Origin: Aspidapion aeneum
Taxonomy: Eukaryota > Arthropoda > Insecta > Coleoptera > Brentidae
Length of the DNA: 64,000 bases
Assembly (NCBI GenBank): GCA_963576565.1
Contig: OY755045.1
Span: forward strand, 42,798,409-42,862,408
Direction: 5' to 3'
Made by a program: the position numbers and the translations under genes. Under the pieces are notes generated by a model. It was not told the DNA's origin and made no database searches. It worked only from the letters and a program-made list of their open reading frames with translations. This document shows positions 22,080 to 34,892 of the stretch, piece by piece; the first letter of the stretch is position 1; the number at the start of each line of letters is the position of its first letter.

Positions 22080-24190
22080 CCCCTCTTTATCCAAGTTGGT
22101 AGCGATGGTAGTCCCAGAATTGTCTCTAGGGCCAGGATCGGGGTAGTTCTCATAGCTCCGGTTATCCCTCTATACATTAGCCCCTGTAGGCTTCTGAGTT
22201 TTAGGGATGTGGTCGTTTTCTCCACTGCCGGCCACCAGACTATGGATCCGTATTGGATCCGCGGTCTCAGTATTGCCGTGTACATCCAGTGGAGGGTCCT
22301 GGGGGATAGTCCCCAGGTCCTGCCGACTACCCGTCGTAGCTGCCACATTGTTGCCTGGACCTTTACGATCATATTGGTAACATGTGGCGTCCAGGTGAGT
22401 CCGCTATCAAGAATGACACCCAGGTACTTCAGCTTTGGTACTAAAGCTAGGGGTCTTCCGTACATCACGGGTGCTCTAAAACCTTCGATTTTTCTCTTTC
22501 TAGTGAACAGTATCATCTCTGTTTTACCTGGGTTAACAGAGAGTCCATTTTCTTGGCACCAGTCTTCTATGATGCGAACAGCCATTTGCATTCTACTGCA
22601 GACAACGTTAAGGAAGCGACCAACCACTTCCACCACGCCATCATCTGCATAGGCGTCGAATCCGTTCTCTGACAAGCGTTTCAGTAGGGTGTCCATAATC
22701 AGGCACCACAGGTGGGGCGACAGGCAACTGCCTTGTGGGCACCCTCCCGTGACCCTAATCCTGACCGTTGACTCCCCCAATGTAGCTTGTATTGCTCGTT
22801 GATTTAGTGCAGATCTTACCCATTTAATAATGGGGGTTTCTGCCCCCCTCTCTTGAAGGGCGGATGTTATCATCTGCACTTTGGCCTTGTCGAAAGCCCC
22901 TTCTATGTCAAAGAACACCGCAAGTGCGTATTGCTTGAATTGAAGAGTCTTCTCTGCCTTATGCACTACTGCATGTATGGCCGAGTCAGTTGACTTGCCC
23001 TCCATGTAGGCATGCTGATTTCTGTGGAATGGGTTGTTTGCCAAGACTCCTCCTAGGAGGTGTCGGTCAACCATCTTCTCCATTGCCTTCATCATAAAAG
23101 ATGTCAGACTTATGGGCCGGTAGGATTTGGCTGCTGTGTAGTCTCTTCTCCCCGCCTTCGGGATAAAGACTACGGTTGCCTTTCTCCATGTTGGAGGTGC
23201 ATAGCCCAACGCTATGCTCGCTCTAAAGATTCCTCTCATGTACGGAAGGAGAACCTCGAGCCCTTTCTGCAATAGCGCCGGAAACAGCCCGTCCGGCCCT
23301 GGTGACTTGTATGGGCTGAACTCGTTGATCGCCCAGGTTATGGTGGCGTCCGTAACGACTTTATCTGCCAGTTCCCAGTCGGGTTCAACCCTAAACTGTG
23401 GTCCGGCGACGGGTTCCGTTTCGTGGTCGCTCTCCTCCCCTGGGAAATGAACCTCAAGGAGATGTCGCAAAGACTCCTCACCGGAGGCGGTCCAGTTTCC
23501 ATCAGGTTTTTTAAGAGACGTGAGTGTTTGTCTCGAATCACTACTCAGTATTTTGAGAAGTCTGGAGGTCCCTGGGAGGGAATTGATCTCCCCACAGTAA
23601 GTCCTCCAGCTTTCCCTTTTACTTCTTCTTACCTCTGTCTTAAACTCTCTTCTGGCTTCTCTGTACTGTTCCCAGGTGGCCTCCCCACCCTCCCTCATCG
23701 CTCTGTTAAGGGTCCTCCTGGTTTTCCGGCGTAGCTTGTTTAGCTGGCTGTTCCACCAGGGGACACGTCGAGTCGGCAAGGGTTTTAAGGGGCAGGCCTC
23801 CTCATAGCTGGCTATGATGGTTTTTTCCAGGTCGCCGATTGCTCTTTCAAGTTGTTCTTTTGTGTCAATGTTTATTTCAAGAGGGTCCCTATTCCGGTCC
23901 AGAGTCGACAGATAGCGTCCCCAGTCCGTACTTCTTGGGTTCCTCCTAAGTTCTGGTGGTGTCTCGTCGGTCTTCATCTCGAATCTGATCATACGATGGT
24001 CAGATGTGACGATGTCCTTCGTGACCCTCCAATTGACGATCTTTTCGTAAATGTCTCGTGAAGCCAGCGTAATGTCAATGACTTCCTCGCGGGTGTTATT
24101 GATGAACGTTGGTTCGCAGCCTTTGTTAGCTATTTCCAGGTCCGAGTTGGCGAGAAACTCAAAAAGAGCCTCTCCACGTTTATTCTCTCT
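22080..24190 (-). pseudogene. LINE ORF2: endonuclease end plus reverse transcriptase
   Basis: The frame is open from the 5' truncation point. It begins with the last part of an APE-type endonuclease (TREEVIDITLASRDIYEKI ... VTSDHRMIRFEM, where SDH is the catalytic motif). The reverse transcriptase follows: FSPYKSPGPDGLFPALLQKG, KSYRPISLTSFMMKAMEKMV, YALAVFFDIEGAFDKAK (catalytic D), TGGCPQGSCLSPHLWCL, FDAYADDGVVEVV (catalytic DD) and LKYLGVILDSGLTW. It reverse-transcribes its own RNA at nicked DNA. Near 22080 the frame slips, so the downstream RNase H is in another frame. The start of ORF2 and all of ORF1 are missing. Confidence 0.92.
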
Positions 24191-24572
24191 AATCTTATGA
24201 CTGCACGGACTAAATATTCAAAAAATAACAGATCGTTACAAATTTTTATGTGGTTTTGCTTTATTTTTAAAGTTAATTTCAATTTTTTAAAGTTAAAACT
24301 CACTGAGAAATGCTTATTGTGCTATTGCACCTTAGCGTAAACCAAATTTTTGCATTAATTTGACCTGTAAGTATTAAAAAAATACACTTAAACCAGTCGG
24401 TATCAAGCTCGTAGGCTTTAGTACTAGACCTGGCCTTAAGTGCTAAGTTTTAAGTTCTTAGTAAATACTGGTGTGTATGTCTATCTCTTTATTTTAAATG
24501 ATTAGGAATTAAACGTCAAAATTAAGACTAATGTTCTGCTTAAAAGGTTTATTTTAGTTTTTAATAGCCTTA

Positions 24573-24791
<219 letters not shown>

Positions 24792-24849
24792 TCACAATAT
24801 ATTAATTCAATTTATTTTTCCTAACAAACTTATTGTCTATTACAGGGAA

Positions 24850-25545
24850 AACTAATTCATAATAAAAATAATAATAATAAAAATATTTTCATAATAAAAA
24901 TAATAAAAACAAATAAAGCCAAATAAAACCTAGTGGTCCAACTTTCACGTTATTTTAAATTAAGTTTAGAAAATATTGTTTTGCATATTTTTTAAATAAA
25001 TGAAGAGGTTTAATGTCCTTAATGCTTTGTGGTAGAATATTGTAAATGGTCATACCTGAATATAATAAACGTTTTTCCCAATATTACTTTTAAACTGTAA
25101 TAATTTAAAAATTTTATTTTGATATTTTTTGTTTTGTTAATAGTGAGTAAATGAATATTGATATTTTTAAATTATATAATTCAGATAAGATTAGATAACC
25201 AAGTGGTTCATACAAATTAATTGTTGGTTCTAAAAATGTAAGTTTATGAATACATTTAATAATATATTTTGTAAATTTTTTAATGGTTTGAATATTGAGT
25301 TATTTGCAGATCCCCAAATTCAACTTAGATATTGAATTTTTGAGTGAAATAATGCATAATAAATATTTTTTAAATAAAAATAAATTTGATATCATATTAT
25401 TTATATGTTCTTTCCACGTTAAATTTTCATCTATGTGAAGTCCTAAAAATTTTACTGAATCTTTATATACTATGGTATTGTTTTCAAATTTAATTGTATT
25501 TTTCTGTTCATTTGAAATTTAAGTACAGGGTTATGAATTTTTCAA
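24850..25545 (-). mobile_element. LINE 3' fragment (Jockey/CR1-like) in a WDR47 intron
   Basis: The minus strand reads SVKFLGLHIDENLTWKEHIN, the typical reverse-transcriptase thumb motif. After broken frames comes YNILPQSIKDIKPLHLFKKY, the C-terminal motif, with a stop near 24950. An A/T simple tail (AATAATAATAAAAATAT on the plus strand) ends it at about 24855-24920. Only the last about 600 bp are present, so it is strongly 5'-truncated. It is not the same family as the RNase H-bearing LINE nearby. Confidence 0.75.
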
Positions 25546-25784
25546 TTTATATTCAGTCTACATGGGACGGTGCTTGTCGCATTTAATTGAAAGCATCTCT
25601 TTCTCAGGCCTGCAATGGGACGTGTTTCCATCTTCGTTACGTAAAGATACGTAATATAACATCAAAGGTCCCAGCTCTCTCATTCCTTCTATACATACAT
25701 GTCATTGCCTTAAACCTACTTTCCTTTCTAAAAAGTAAAATTTTAGATTCAAAGGGTAGGTGGCGGTGCACTCCCTATCCATCG

Positions 25785-26567
25785 TCATAAATGACAAAAA
25801 AAAATCGTCCAAAATCATAAAGAAAGTGTATAACAGTCCACTGTCAAAGACGAAATTATTAATTACCGGACATTATCAAAAACATTCAGACAAAAACAAA
25901 CTCGAAGTTTAGTATAACGTCTTTTATCGAAACCGGACAAAGTCATAAAAAGGGGCCGGGCCTAGCATGCGAAACTATCTTTTCTTTTTAGATATAATCG
26001 TTTCAGTTCTCTTTTTCTCATACAAATCGTTATCATGGAAGTTTGGCGGCAAATTTAAATCGTTAATAAATAATATTGTTTTTTGTATCCAAATATGTTT
26101 TTTTTTTGTAATTAGCTCCCCTGTCCGTCTCTTGAGAGGTCGAAATCGGTGTTATCCTAACTTCTTGGTCAATTTATGGTAAACTAATGCAAACCTAGGG
26201 TTCAACACTGACTTTTTTAAGGATGGGGCTATGCTTAATGAAAATGCCGTATCTGCTATAGAAATCCCTATGTAGATTCGCGTTTTCAATAAGAATGGCA
26301 GTAAAGTGGTTGCAATGCAGGATGCTTCAGTTGCATAGCAATATCAAAACCGCTCTTCTTTAGGTGAACGACGCACAAGTGAAGGGTAATATGATTTTTT
26401 CGTTTTGGATTTTGTCCGGTGTTTTTTAAAAGACGTTATACAAAACTTCGATTTTGCTCTTGACTTGTTTTGATAATGTCCGGTTATTAATAATTCCGTT
26501 TTTGACATTGGACAGGTATACTATTTTCCTTTATGATATGGAACGATTTTTTATTTGTCTTTTATAA
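25785..26567. mobile_element. Foldback/MITE with about 160-bp TIRs in a WDR47 intron
   Basis: The left arm (GACAAAAA..ATCGTCC, ATTATTAATTACCGGACATT, AGTATAACGTCTTTTA) recurs inverted in the right arm (AATGTCCGGTTATTAATAAT, TAAAAGACGTTATACAAAAC, GGAACGATTTTTTATTTGTC). GTCCGG-type motifs repeat inside each arm. No reading frame is convincing. The family was not recognised. Confidence 0.8.
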
Positions 26568-26887
26568 TAAACTATAAGGGCCCTTATAAACTTTTACTTT
26601 TTATGGTTTTTTTCCTTAAGTTAATAAAAATACTGTAATATAAATAAAAATATTTAAAAAACAGTTTAAACCTTTTGTCAGAAAGAGTTTGCACTGAAGT
26701 CTTTGAAAAGATTTATTGTTGTTGATCTTAATCTGGACTTTTTTTAACGGCATAGGTGTGTATAAAAATATACTTAGCAGTAATGCATACCTTTTGTGTT
26801 CAAATGTATTTTGCTTTTTTTAACACAATAAACATTTTTTTATTTTTATAATTTATTTACGATGATTAAACTTTAAATAAAAACTTA

Positions 26888-27091
<204 letters not shown>

Positions 27092-27334
27092 CTAATCAAC
27101 TTTATTTCTCAATTACTTTTTTATATTCCTATTTTCTGATAATACAACTGTCAATCCATATGTTAGCTTAGGTGAGCCTTTAGATGAAGTAATTTAATAG
27201 AGAGTGATCCAAGGAAAACTTTCCAAAAGCTTTTTCGGGTATTTCTTAACAATGGGATTTGGAAAATTCTCGGAAATGTCGATTTTGTTTAGAAAGGAGA
27301 CACTTTTTGGCTTTTTGAGGAAATTTTTGTAGTA

Positions 27335-27810
27335 TGCACACCCTTTGAAGTGACTGATAGAAATTATAACCAAACCTTTGGAAAACCCGGAAATTCTAAT
27401 TTACTCCCCTCCCCTATACATATAAAGTTATGTAAAATTAAAAAAATTGCCCACTTCCAGAACTCTAGAGAGCTGAGCTTTGGCAGACTGACAGAAAATA
27501 TGATAAAATTATAGGAAAAAATTTAAAAACCTCAAAATTTTAATTACCTTCCCTCCCCTATAAATGTAAAATTATGTAAGAGTAACATTGCCCACTTCTA
27601 GAAACGCTAGAGAACTGAGCTTTGAGAGACTGATAGGAACTATGATAAAACTATAGAAAAAATTTTTAAAACACTTAAATTTTTATTTATTTCCCTCCCC
27701 TATAAATGTAAAGTTATGTACAAGTAACATTAAACACTTCCAGGAATGCTAGAGAGCTGAGCTTTAGAAGGCTGATAAGAACTATAATAAAACAATAGGA
27801 AAAACGGCTA
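27335..27810. repeat. About 142-bp tandem repeat, roughly 3.4 copies, intronic
   Basis: CTAGAGAGCTGAGCTTT starts at about 27465, 27607 and 27749. Each unit also carries CCCTCCCCTATAAATGTAAA and CTGATAGAAACTATGATAAAA variants, and a partial unit precedes at 27335. It lies in the WDR47 intron between the exons at 26889 and 28093. Confidence 0.85.
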
Positions 27811-28087
27811 CGGCGGCAAATGACTCTTAGGCACAGTGCTTAATTGAACATAAAGAAGTTTGGATGTAATCGCAAAGATTAAAAAAAAAACGATTTCAAA
27901 CTAGTAAGAACTTGCCATTTTGAAATGTGTATTGGAGATGCTTTACTTTTATCTCTATTCTTTTTACTGATTAACATTTTTACGTACTTGGCTTATTTTT
28001 ACATGAAATGTTTTTTTTATGATCATATTCTATTAGGAATATTCCAAGAATATTAATGTTACATCGATGTCAACTGGGTATTAATTA

Positions 28088-28943
<856 letters not shown>

Positions 28944-29212
28944 CTAAAGCAAGTATTAAATTGTTTAAATTATGTTTGAGTATATCTTTCTTTAAAATAG
29001 TCTCATGTATAACTTTTGTTTTGTTCTTGTACAGGGAGAGCACCCATAAATTACATACCAAAAATCAGGATTTTTGACCATATCTTCTCTTTGTTATGCA
29101 TTTTTAAGTAACATTACATTATTAGAAAATTATTAAGTGTAATGCAAGGCTATAATCCTCCTCACACAAAGCGTTATGTAATTAATATTTGCAAAGAAGG
29201 AATCATCTAAAC

Positions 29213-29960
29213 ATACTTAGTGCCCGTAAATTTAAAATCAAACAAGTTTTGACAGGTAACTGTTTCATCCTTATGGGACTCCTCAGAACACTACTTGGTC
29301 AATGTCACACCCTTGCTAAGTTAAGTACAAGGTTTTGTGTTTCACCTTACGTTTCTAGTGAGAAAACGAAACCATGTACATCGCGAAAAGCGCCATCTTC
29401 CAAAATACGAGAGAAACTAAAACATCAGTAGGCGAGTAAAATTGCTATACCATCGATCGATGAAAATATTGATTGAAAGAGATAATCCATTACGTGACCT
29501 ACGACACACATTGTCTTTGAGGTCAGATCAACGCTGATTGCGTTTATTCCGCCATTGAGACGTCGGCGTCGCGTTTGTGAGCGAAGTTTAAAGCCAAATA
29601 TAAAAAAGCGTAAAATCTAGTACCCGTAAACTAAAAATCAAACAAATTTTCGTGGCTAGGCGGGAAAAATTACGGTTTTTTGTTTCTCTCGTATATTTCC
29701 GTAGATAGCTCGAAAGCTTAACCTCACGGGGGTCCAAGATCTAATGGACACCTAAGAAGTGTTGACAGTTAACTGTTTCGGTTTTGTCTCTCACCTTACG
29801 TTTTTAGTGAGAAAACAACCATATACTCCGCAAGAAGCGCCATCTTCCGAAATACGAGAGAAACTAAAACAATAGCAGACAAGTAAAACTGCTATATCAG
29901 CGATCGATGAACATCTCGATTGAAAGAGAGAATCCATCAGGAACGAATTTTTGGTTATAT
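29213..29960. repeat. Two copies of a dispersed repeat (third at 60395-60700)
   Basis: Copy 1 (29213-29470) and copy 2 (29620-29960) share AAAATCAAACAA, ACAGTTAACTGTTTC, AGTGAGAAAAC, GCGCCATCTTCC and ATACGAGAGAAACTAAAAC. The copy at 60395 has the full set. GTTTCTCTCGTATTT and AAATACGAGAGAAAC are inverted within each copy, so it may be a TIR element. In WDR47 it lies in the 5.2-kb intron. Confidence 0.75.
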
Positions 29961-29979
29961 GGGATTTTATATCCCAACT

Positions 29980-30860
29980 TCGCTTAATGTATTTTTTTGC
30001 AAAATCTCCATAACATGAAATACAAAGTATAATAAAGCATTGTCTGGTTGAAAACAATAATACAAGTAGACAACTAAGTGCAAATTATTACTTTGCCATT
30101 TTGTTACATATTGTGGTGATCCTAAAATTCGCTAAATGACGTTTTTCCAAATCGGTTTTTTGACATCTCTAATTTTCAACGTTTTGTCATTTTGGTCATA
30201 TGGGATTTCATATCCTTAAATTTGCTAAAGGCATTTACATTGTAGTTTTTTGGCATCTCTATGGCCCCACCATATTGCAACACTGTGCTTTTGTTGATAA
30301 GCTGTATAGTTTTTGAAATATAAATTTTTAAAGTTTTGCCATTTTGATCATATTATGGGACATATCGTAAAATTCGCTAAATGACGTTTTTCCGAATCTC
30401 CACTTACATTGTAGTTTTTTTGGCATCTCTATGGCCCCACCATACTGCAAGTCATATGGGATTTTATATCCCAAATTGGCTTAATATATCTTTTTGCGAA
30501 ATCCACATAACCAGTGGCAGATCCAGGGAGGGCCAGAGGGGCCCGGGCGCCCCCTCCCCCTCCCTTCCAGACAAACATTATTTTTTAGTTCTGCCTCATC
30601 ACTTATTTAAATTTGTTAACAAAATCTACTTAAGTTTTCAAAAATTTTCATGACCTTTTAGCACTAAATTTCACAGCTCAGACCCATGAAAAACCACAAA
30701 AATAAATAGTTAGGTGTTTGCTGCCACTTTGGCCCCTCCCCCCAGGAAATCCTGGATAAGCCACTGCCCATAACATGAAAGACAAATTGTAATAAAGCAT
30801 TGTCTTGTTAAAAACAATAATACAAGTAGGTAGGCATCCAAGTGCAAATTATTACTAACC
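29980..30860. repeat. Local segmental repeats split by a hAT MITE
   Basis: The block around GGGATTTTATATCCC, TTTTTGC(A/G)AAATC and AACATGAAA..CAAATTATTAC occurs at 29960-30090, and again at 30455-30511 continuing at 30767-30860. A further unit with CTAAATGACGTTTTTCC and GGCATCTCTATGGCCCCACC is duplicated at about 30133/30377 and 30250/30420. Confidence 0.75.
30512..30766. mobile_element. hAT-like MITE, 255 bp, with 8-bp TSD
   Basis: Ends are CAGTGGCAGATCCAGGGAGG and TCCTGGATAAGCCACTG. CACATAAC (30504-30511) and CCCATAAC (30767-30774) are the target duplication, 7 of 8 identical. The uninterrupted paralogue near 30010 reads CTCCATAACATGAAA, so the empty site is known. Confidence 0.85.
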
Positions 30861-31107
30861 GCTCAGAATCAGAGTTTGTTAAACTTGAGCACCAGATAAA
30901 TATCAAGTGAAAGTAATTAAAGGCTGTCTGATTGCGATCTCAACATGCTGTTGGTGTTGAAAAGCTGATGCAAATTTTTGTTTATTTTTTGAGACAAAGA
31001 AGACAATTTTATTACTCGACTTAAGAGTAAGGCTTTAAATAAAAATAAATGGATCCAAGACGGATTTAAAAACTTCCTAGCCGATTAACACACTCCAAGT
31101 GAAATCC

Positions 31108-31365
31108 ACATTGAAAACAGTTTTTTGTAGATTTCTTAGAAACGAAAGTTCTTACGATGTTTTTGGTTAGAACACAAATTATTGAGAAAAATGTGTTCTA
31201 CTATAACACGAAAACCGCATATTGATGGGATGCTCCGTTAAAAAGTTAGCAATTTTTTCAATGTCCTAACTGTCAAAAAACTGGCATTAGCATTAATGGA
31301 TTTTGACCAAAGTCTAATTAGCTCGTTACAGTGTCGAACACTATTTTTTATGCAAATGTTGTATT
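31108..31365. repeat. Dispersed repeat, inverted relative at 41400-41585
   Basis: TTGAAAACAGTTTTTTGTA, AACTGTCAAAAAACTG and TAGCTCGTTACAGTGTC here match the inverse of 41400-41585 (GACACTCTAACGAGCTGA, CAGTTTTTTGACA, ACAAAAAACTGTTTTCAA). Family not identified. Confidence 0.65.
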
Positions 31366-31512
31366 TTATATCTGCCTTGTACACTCTGATTATACCTTAT
31401 CTCATCGCTCGTTATTTTTAGATAAAATAATTGAACTTAAACACCCTGTATATCGGTAGATTTTTTACGACGGTTCCCATGGTATAAAAATCTTTTTTTC
31501 ATGTAAGACTTA

Positions 31513-32575
31513 CTAGGTTGTGCATTGCACAGAAGAAGTGTTATATACATAGATTTGCTATCCACGGATTGCCAAAAGAAACGGTTCTCATAGTATACAA
31601 ATATTTTTTATGTGGGACTTATTGTGCGGCCAGAATAAAATGAGGCGCAAAAGAGATGCCTTCAATTAGCGCTATCTTTCTCTGTCCAGTGGCGTGCTAT
31701 AATTGTTTAATTTTATATTTTACTCCTCCTAGCCCTTTTTTACTGGAAAACTCCATACCTTATTTTTCTTAAAAATAAATATTTTTTCAAAAGTTTTATA
31801 CTTATTATATTATATTTCATTAGGTCGGTGCGTATGAAAGAAACCTAAAAAAATACCAATTGGCTTTCTAAAAATTCCAAAACCATTCGTTATATCTTTA
31901 AAATTGGAACTCCACACAGTTTTATTAAAAAATTAGAAGTGTAAATGATACGCCACTGTTTCTTTTCGAATTTTAAAATGTGTATGAAACCTAGTATTCA
32001 TTCTGTTTGAGCCCAGCGATAACAATACTGCCGTCCTTAGTAAGATCCACCTATCTGCGTTTTCAGTTATTTCGAAAAAAGCGAGTTTAAAGTTTAAATG
32101 CTTGCCAAGGGTTCCATAATAATATATTTTTTTTGTTGGTAAATGTTTATGGGTTCCTAATAGCAATATCTAAGTAATAGTAAAAAGTTACAAATTATTA
32201 CCTATTTAAAGCCTAACTCATTTTTGATTTTTTTGCAGATAGGTGGGTCTTACTTAGGACGGCAGAATAGAAGTCCAATAAAAGGGTGTGAATTATGAAC
32301 GGGCTGGAGTCGATTTCATTAAACGTGCCAGACAAGTATGGTTTTTTCGTGTAATATTAAAATTTTGTTCATGGTAAATTTGCTAAAAATGAAGACCACC
32401 CAGTAAGACAAAAGTGCTGTAAACAGAGGGAGATAGATTGAGTTGAGTTGAACCATCTCTTTTGCGCCTCATTTTATTCTGGGCGGACCGTACTAGGTTT
32501 GTGCATTGTACAGAAGAAGTATTTTATACAGTCGACGAAATAGATTTGCTATCCACGGATTGCCAAAACAAATAG
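31513..32575. mobile_element. TIR element inserted between two direct copies of a flank
   Basis: CCAGAATAAAATGAGGCGCA (from about 31629) is exactly inverted at about 32464-32483 (TGCGCCTCATTTTATTCTGG), giving an element of about 31622-32490. Within it, ACTGCCGTCCTTAGTAAGAT (about 32026) is mirrored at 32235-32268. Outside, about 80 bp with AGATTTGCTATCCACGGATT occurs on both sides (31513-31590 and 32495-32575). The flanking direct copies suggest either a long duplication or an LTR-like arrangement. Confidence 0.65.
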
Positions 32576-32890
32576 TGGCCGATTAAGGCACTCAGTTTGT
32601 TGGCAGATTTTGTTTAATAAACAATCCTAAGTATTAAACTGTGTTGACTGTGTCACCGACCAATAATGAATTTAATAGTAACAAAATATAGGTGAATGTT
32701 ATTAATTGATTACACAGCCTCCACAAAAAAAATATCGAAAACATTACTAGTAAAATCCCATCGTTAGGATATTAGTGGTATATCTCTGAACCAACGTGTT
32801 AAGCCTACATCATTTTTTTTGTTATAGCCTGCAGAGTTTTTGTACGTACAGGGTGACAAAATATTAGGTAAACATACTCAGACTTTAGAA

Positions 32891-34000
32891 CAGTGGCGGC
32901 TGGTGACGTTATAAATTGGAGGGGGGGGGGCAGAAATTTATATTGCATGGAAAAGGAGATAAAAAAACTTACCTAAACAATTTTATTTTAGCATTATACA
33001 ACCAAGCAGCTACTTGGTGTAGTTTTTAGTTTATTTGTTAATAGATAAACTCTATTTGCCCTTCTCTTACATGCGCAAAGTGCTCGGATTAGCACCAGTT
33101 TCAGATTAATCATGGCCTTGTAGAGCAACCTTAAAAATCCCACAGAATTTTAAACAGTCTATTAACCTACTAAATATATGTCTATTTTTTGCCACATTTT
33201 CATTATGTTCGGTAATGTTTTGCCTATAGGCACTATTCAATTGGCACCTAATATCAGTCTTGCCTAGCATAGAAAATTCTATGTGGTTATATAAATAAGT
33301 AGCACTTACTTTCTGTTTTTAACTTTCCACTAAAGTGCTTAATATCACACATTTCCTTTGCCACCCTCACAGGATCACTTCGTAATTGTTCATAATAAGA
33401 CAAATAAAGCAAAAAAAAGCATTTCGTTTTTCACAACAACAGCATCGTATAAATTTTTTATTACATGCACTAAAATTTTGGTTAATTTTTAGGATTTTAA
33501 GGTCCAGTCTATGTGGCCTTAAAGATTTTATTTGTAAGCGAAGTTCATATGTCAACGTATTTGCACAGTTAATTATATAATAAACAATGGACACGCCATC
33601 GGCAAGGCTTTTAACTACTAACCCTGACGTATCCCAAATCACAACAAACTCATACGTCTTCACTAAGGATAGAACCGGCACCACATAGGAAGGGCAACGA
33701 ACGGTTTGGCACAATGAATATGGCCGACGTAACAAAAACAAACATTCCTCCCGCCCACGCGCGAGGACAGCTAGCTATTAACCGCTGAAAAACGGGTGAA
33801 ATTAAAATCTTGTCCCGCTCGGTGCTGCCGGCGTGTAATTAATTACGCTAAAAAAGTTTGCCCAGTTAACCACAGACTAAAAAAAAGAACTAGACATGTC
33901 GTAAGGAAAGATTGAACTTTTTTTTAAATAAATCAATTAAAAATACTGGTTGTTGTCTAGTTTTGGGAGGGCACTGCCCTCCCCGTAGCAGCCGCCACTG
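32891..34000. mobile_element. hAT element, 1.11 kb, 8-bp TSD, next to a WDR47 exon
   Basis: Ends are CAGTGGCGGCTGGTG and GCAGCCGCCACTG. CTTTAGAA (32883-32890) and CTTCAGAA (34001-34008) form the target duplication with one mismatch. It carries the same terminus as the 2926-4099 element. It sits 54 bp past the splice donor of the 34063 exon, inside the intron. No complete transposase frame; a minus-strand 124-codon frame inside is not recognisable. Confidence 0.85.
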
Positions 34001-34062
34001 CTTCAGAAGTAATTTTTTCGAACTTCTTGTGGAGTTGTATAATGCTAATTTCTTTAATATAC

Positions 34063-34268
34063 CTGAGGTCTGCCATTTTGGGATAGGCGCATATCCTAAG
34101 CGTCTTGGAATTGGATCCCACGGCGTACAATTGACCACCGGGATGAAACTCGGCACACCGGACTGCCTGCACATCTTCCAGAGATGTGACAGCTACGAAT
34201 TTCGGCCTTCCGATGCCGTTGGTATCGGTGGCGTCGCCCCGGTCTGATGATGCGTTTCTGGAAGCTTG
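34063..34268 (-). CDS. Wdr47: WDR47 homologue, first WD40 exon seen
   Basis: Acceptor TTTTTTGCAG, donor GTATAT; 206 bp, phase 0 in, phase 2 out. It encodes QASRNASSDRGDATDTNGIG, then RPKFVAVTSLEDVQAVRCAE and FHPGGQLYAVGSNSKTLRIC AYPKMADLR. T-x-L-E-D-x-Q-A-V-R-x-x-x-F-H-P and Y-A-V-G-S-N-S-K-T-L-R are WDR47 signatures and mark the start of the propeller. The serine/aspartate-rich start belongs to the linker. Upstream exons for the LisH and CTLH dimerisation domains were not found in the next 20 kb. Confidence 0.94.
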
Positions 34269-34387
34269 CTGCAAAAAATACATGAAAAATTTTTAAAATA
34301 AGACAAAATTATTATACAAACCAGATATTTAAACTACTTATATTATACTACGTACTTTTTTAAAACATTAAAAAGGGACTAAGTGTC

Positions 34388-34892
34388 CAGGGTCATCCGA
34401 TGTTTTATGGAGGTTTCAGGTATATCTGGGAAAGATTTTTCATTTTGGTGTTGGTGTTTTTATAGTTTTTTTAAACTAATCTTATTGTCAAATTAAATTT
34501 ATCTGTCACTTTTAGTTTTTAAGATATTACATAAAGGTGGTATTTTACTTATGGAATGACACTCTTTTAATTTTATTTTTGGAATCAGCGTAAAATTTCC
34601 TTTAAAATGACACTCGTTACTTTTAATTTTGGCCATTTTAAAATATTTCAAACCCAGTAGAAAAAATTAATAAAACACAAAAAATATAAAGAAATAAAAA
34701 TTTTATGTAATATCTTACAGACTCAAAGTAACTTCAATAGTAATAAAATTTTTTATAAAAAATAAATTTTTATAAAGAATAAAGAAGTTATATGCCCCTT
34801 TGTAAAATGCAAATGTTTGATACACCCCTTATAGCGTCAAAACCTAAGAAAATACCTAAAACCTCCCAAAAACATAGAATTGGGACACCCTG
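34388..34892. mobile_element. CAGGGTGTCCCA-type MITE, copy C
   Basis: The left end, CAGGGTCATCCGATGTTTTA, is worn; the right end, AACATAGAATTGGGACACCCTG followed by TA, is intact. ATCTGTCACTTTTAGTTTTTAAG and TTATGGAATGACACTCTTTTA link it to copies A and B. Confidence 0.75.

Larger units (their letters stand above)
20884..24190 (-). mobile_element. I-clade-type non-LTR retrotransposon, 5'-truncated, perfect 9-bp TSD
   Basis: AATCTTATG flanks both ends (20875-20883 and 24191-24199). The 3' end on the minus strand is a CTA-repeat tail (TAGTAG... on the plus strand). The uninserted sequence survives in the sister MITE near 37335 (GGAATCCTATGACTGCACGA), confirming the boundaries. The body encodes the end of the endonuclease, a reverse transcriptase, RNase H and a C-terminal zinc knuckle. 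It is GC-rich compared with the surrounding DNA, as expected for a fairly recent insertion. A frameshift near 22080 and a stop near 21662 make it inactive. Confidence 0.95.
20350..24474. mobile_element. TIR MITE family member (about 0.8 kb) split by a LINE
   Basis: ACACCAGTATTTACTAAG at 20350-20367 is exactly inverted at 24457-24474. The weaker inner match (TCTAAAATGCTAAAGTGCC against GGCCTTAAGTGCTAAG) continues the TIR. A second, uninterrupted copy lies at 36888-37600, sharing CGCTATATTTTACATG and TTTGAGACTATTTTTAAC. The insertion is intronic in WDR47, between its last two exons. Superfamily unknown; no clear target duplication. Confidence 0.8.

Noticed and set aside
22209..23734. Plus-strand frames across the LINE
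   Set aside because: They are antisense shadows of the reverse-transcriptase frame, which carries all catalytic motifs.
24855..24920. AAT-rich run as an independent microsatellite
   Set aside because: It follows the stop codon of the LINE fragment and fits as its tail.
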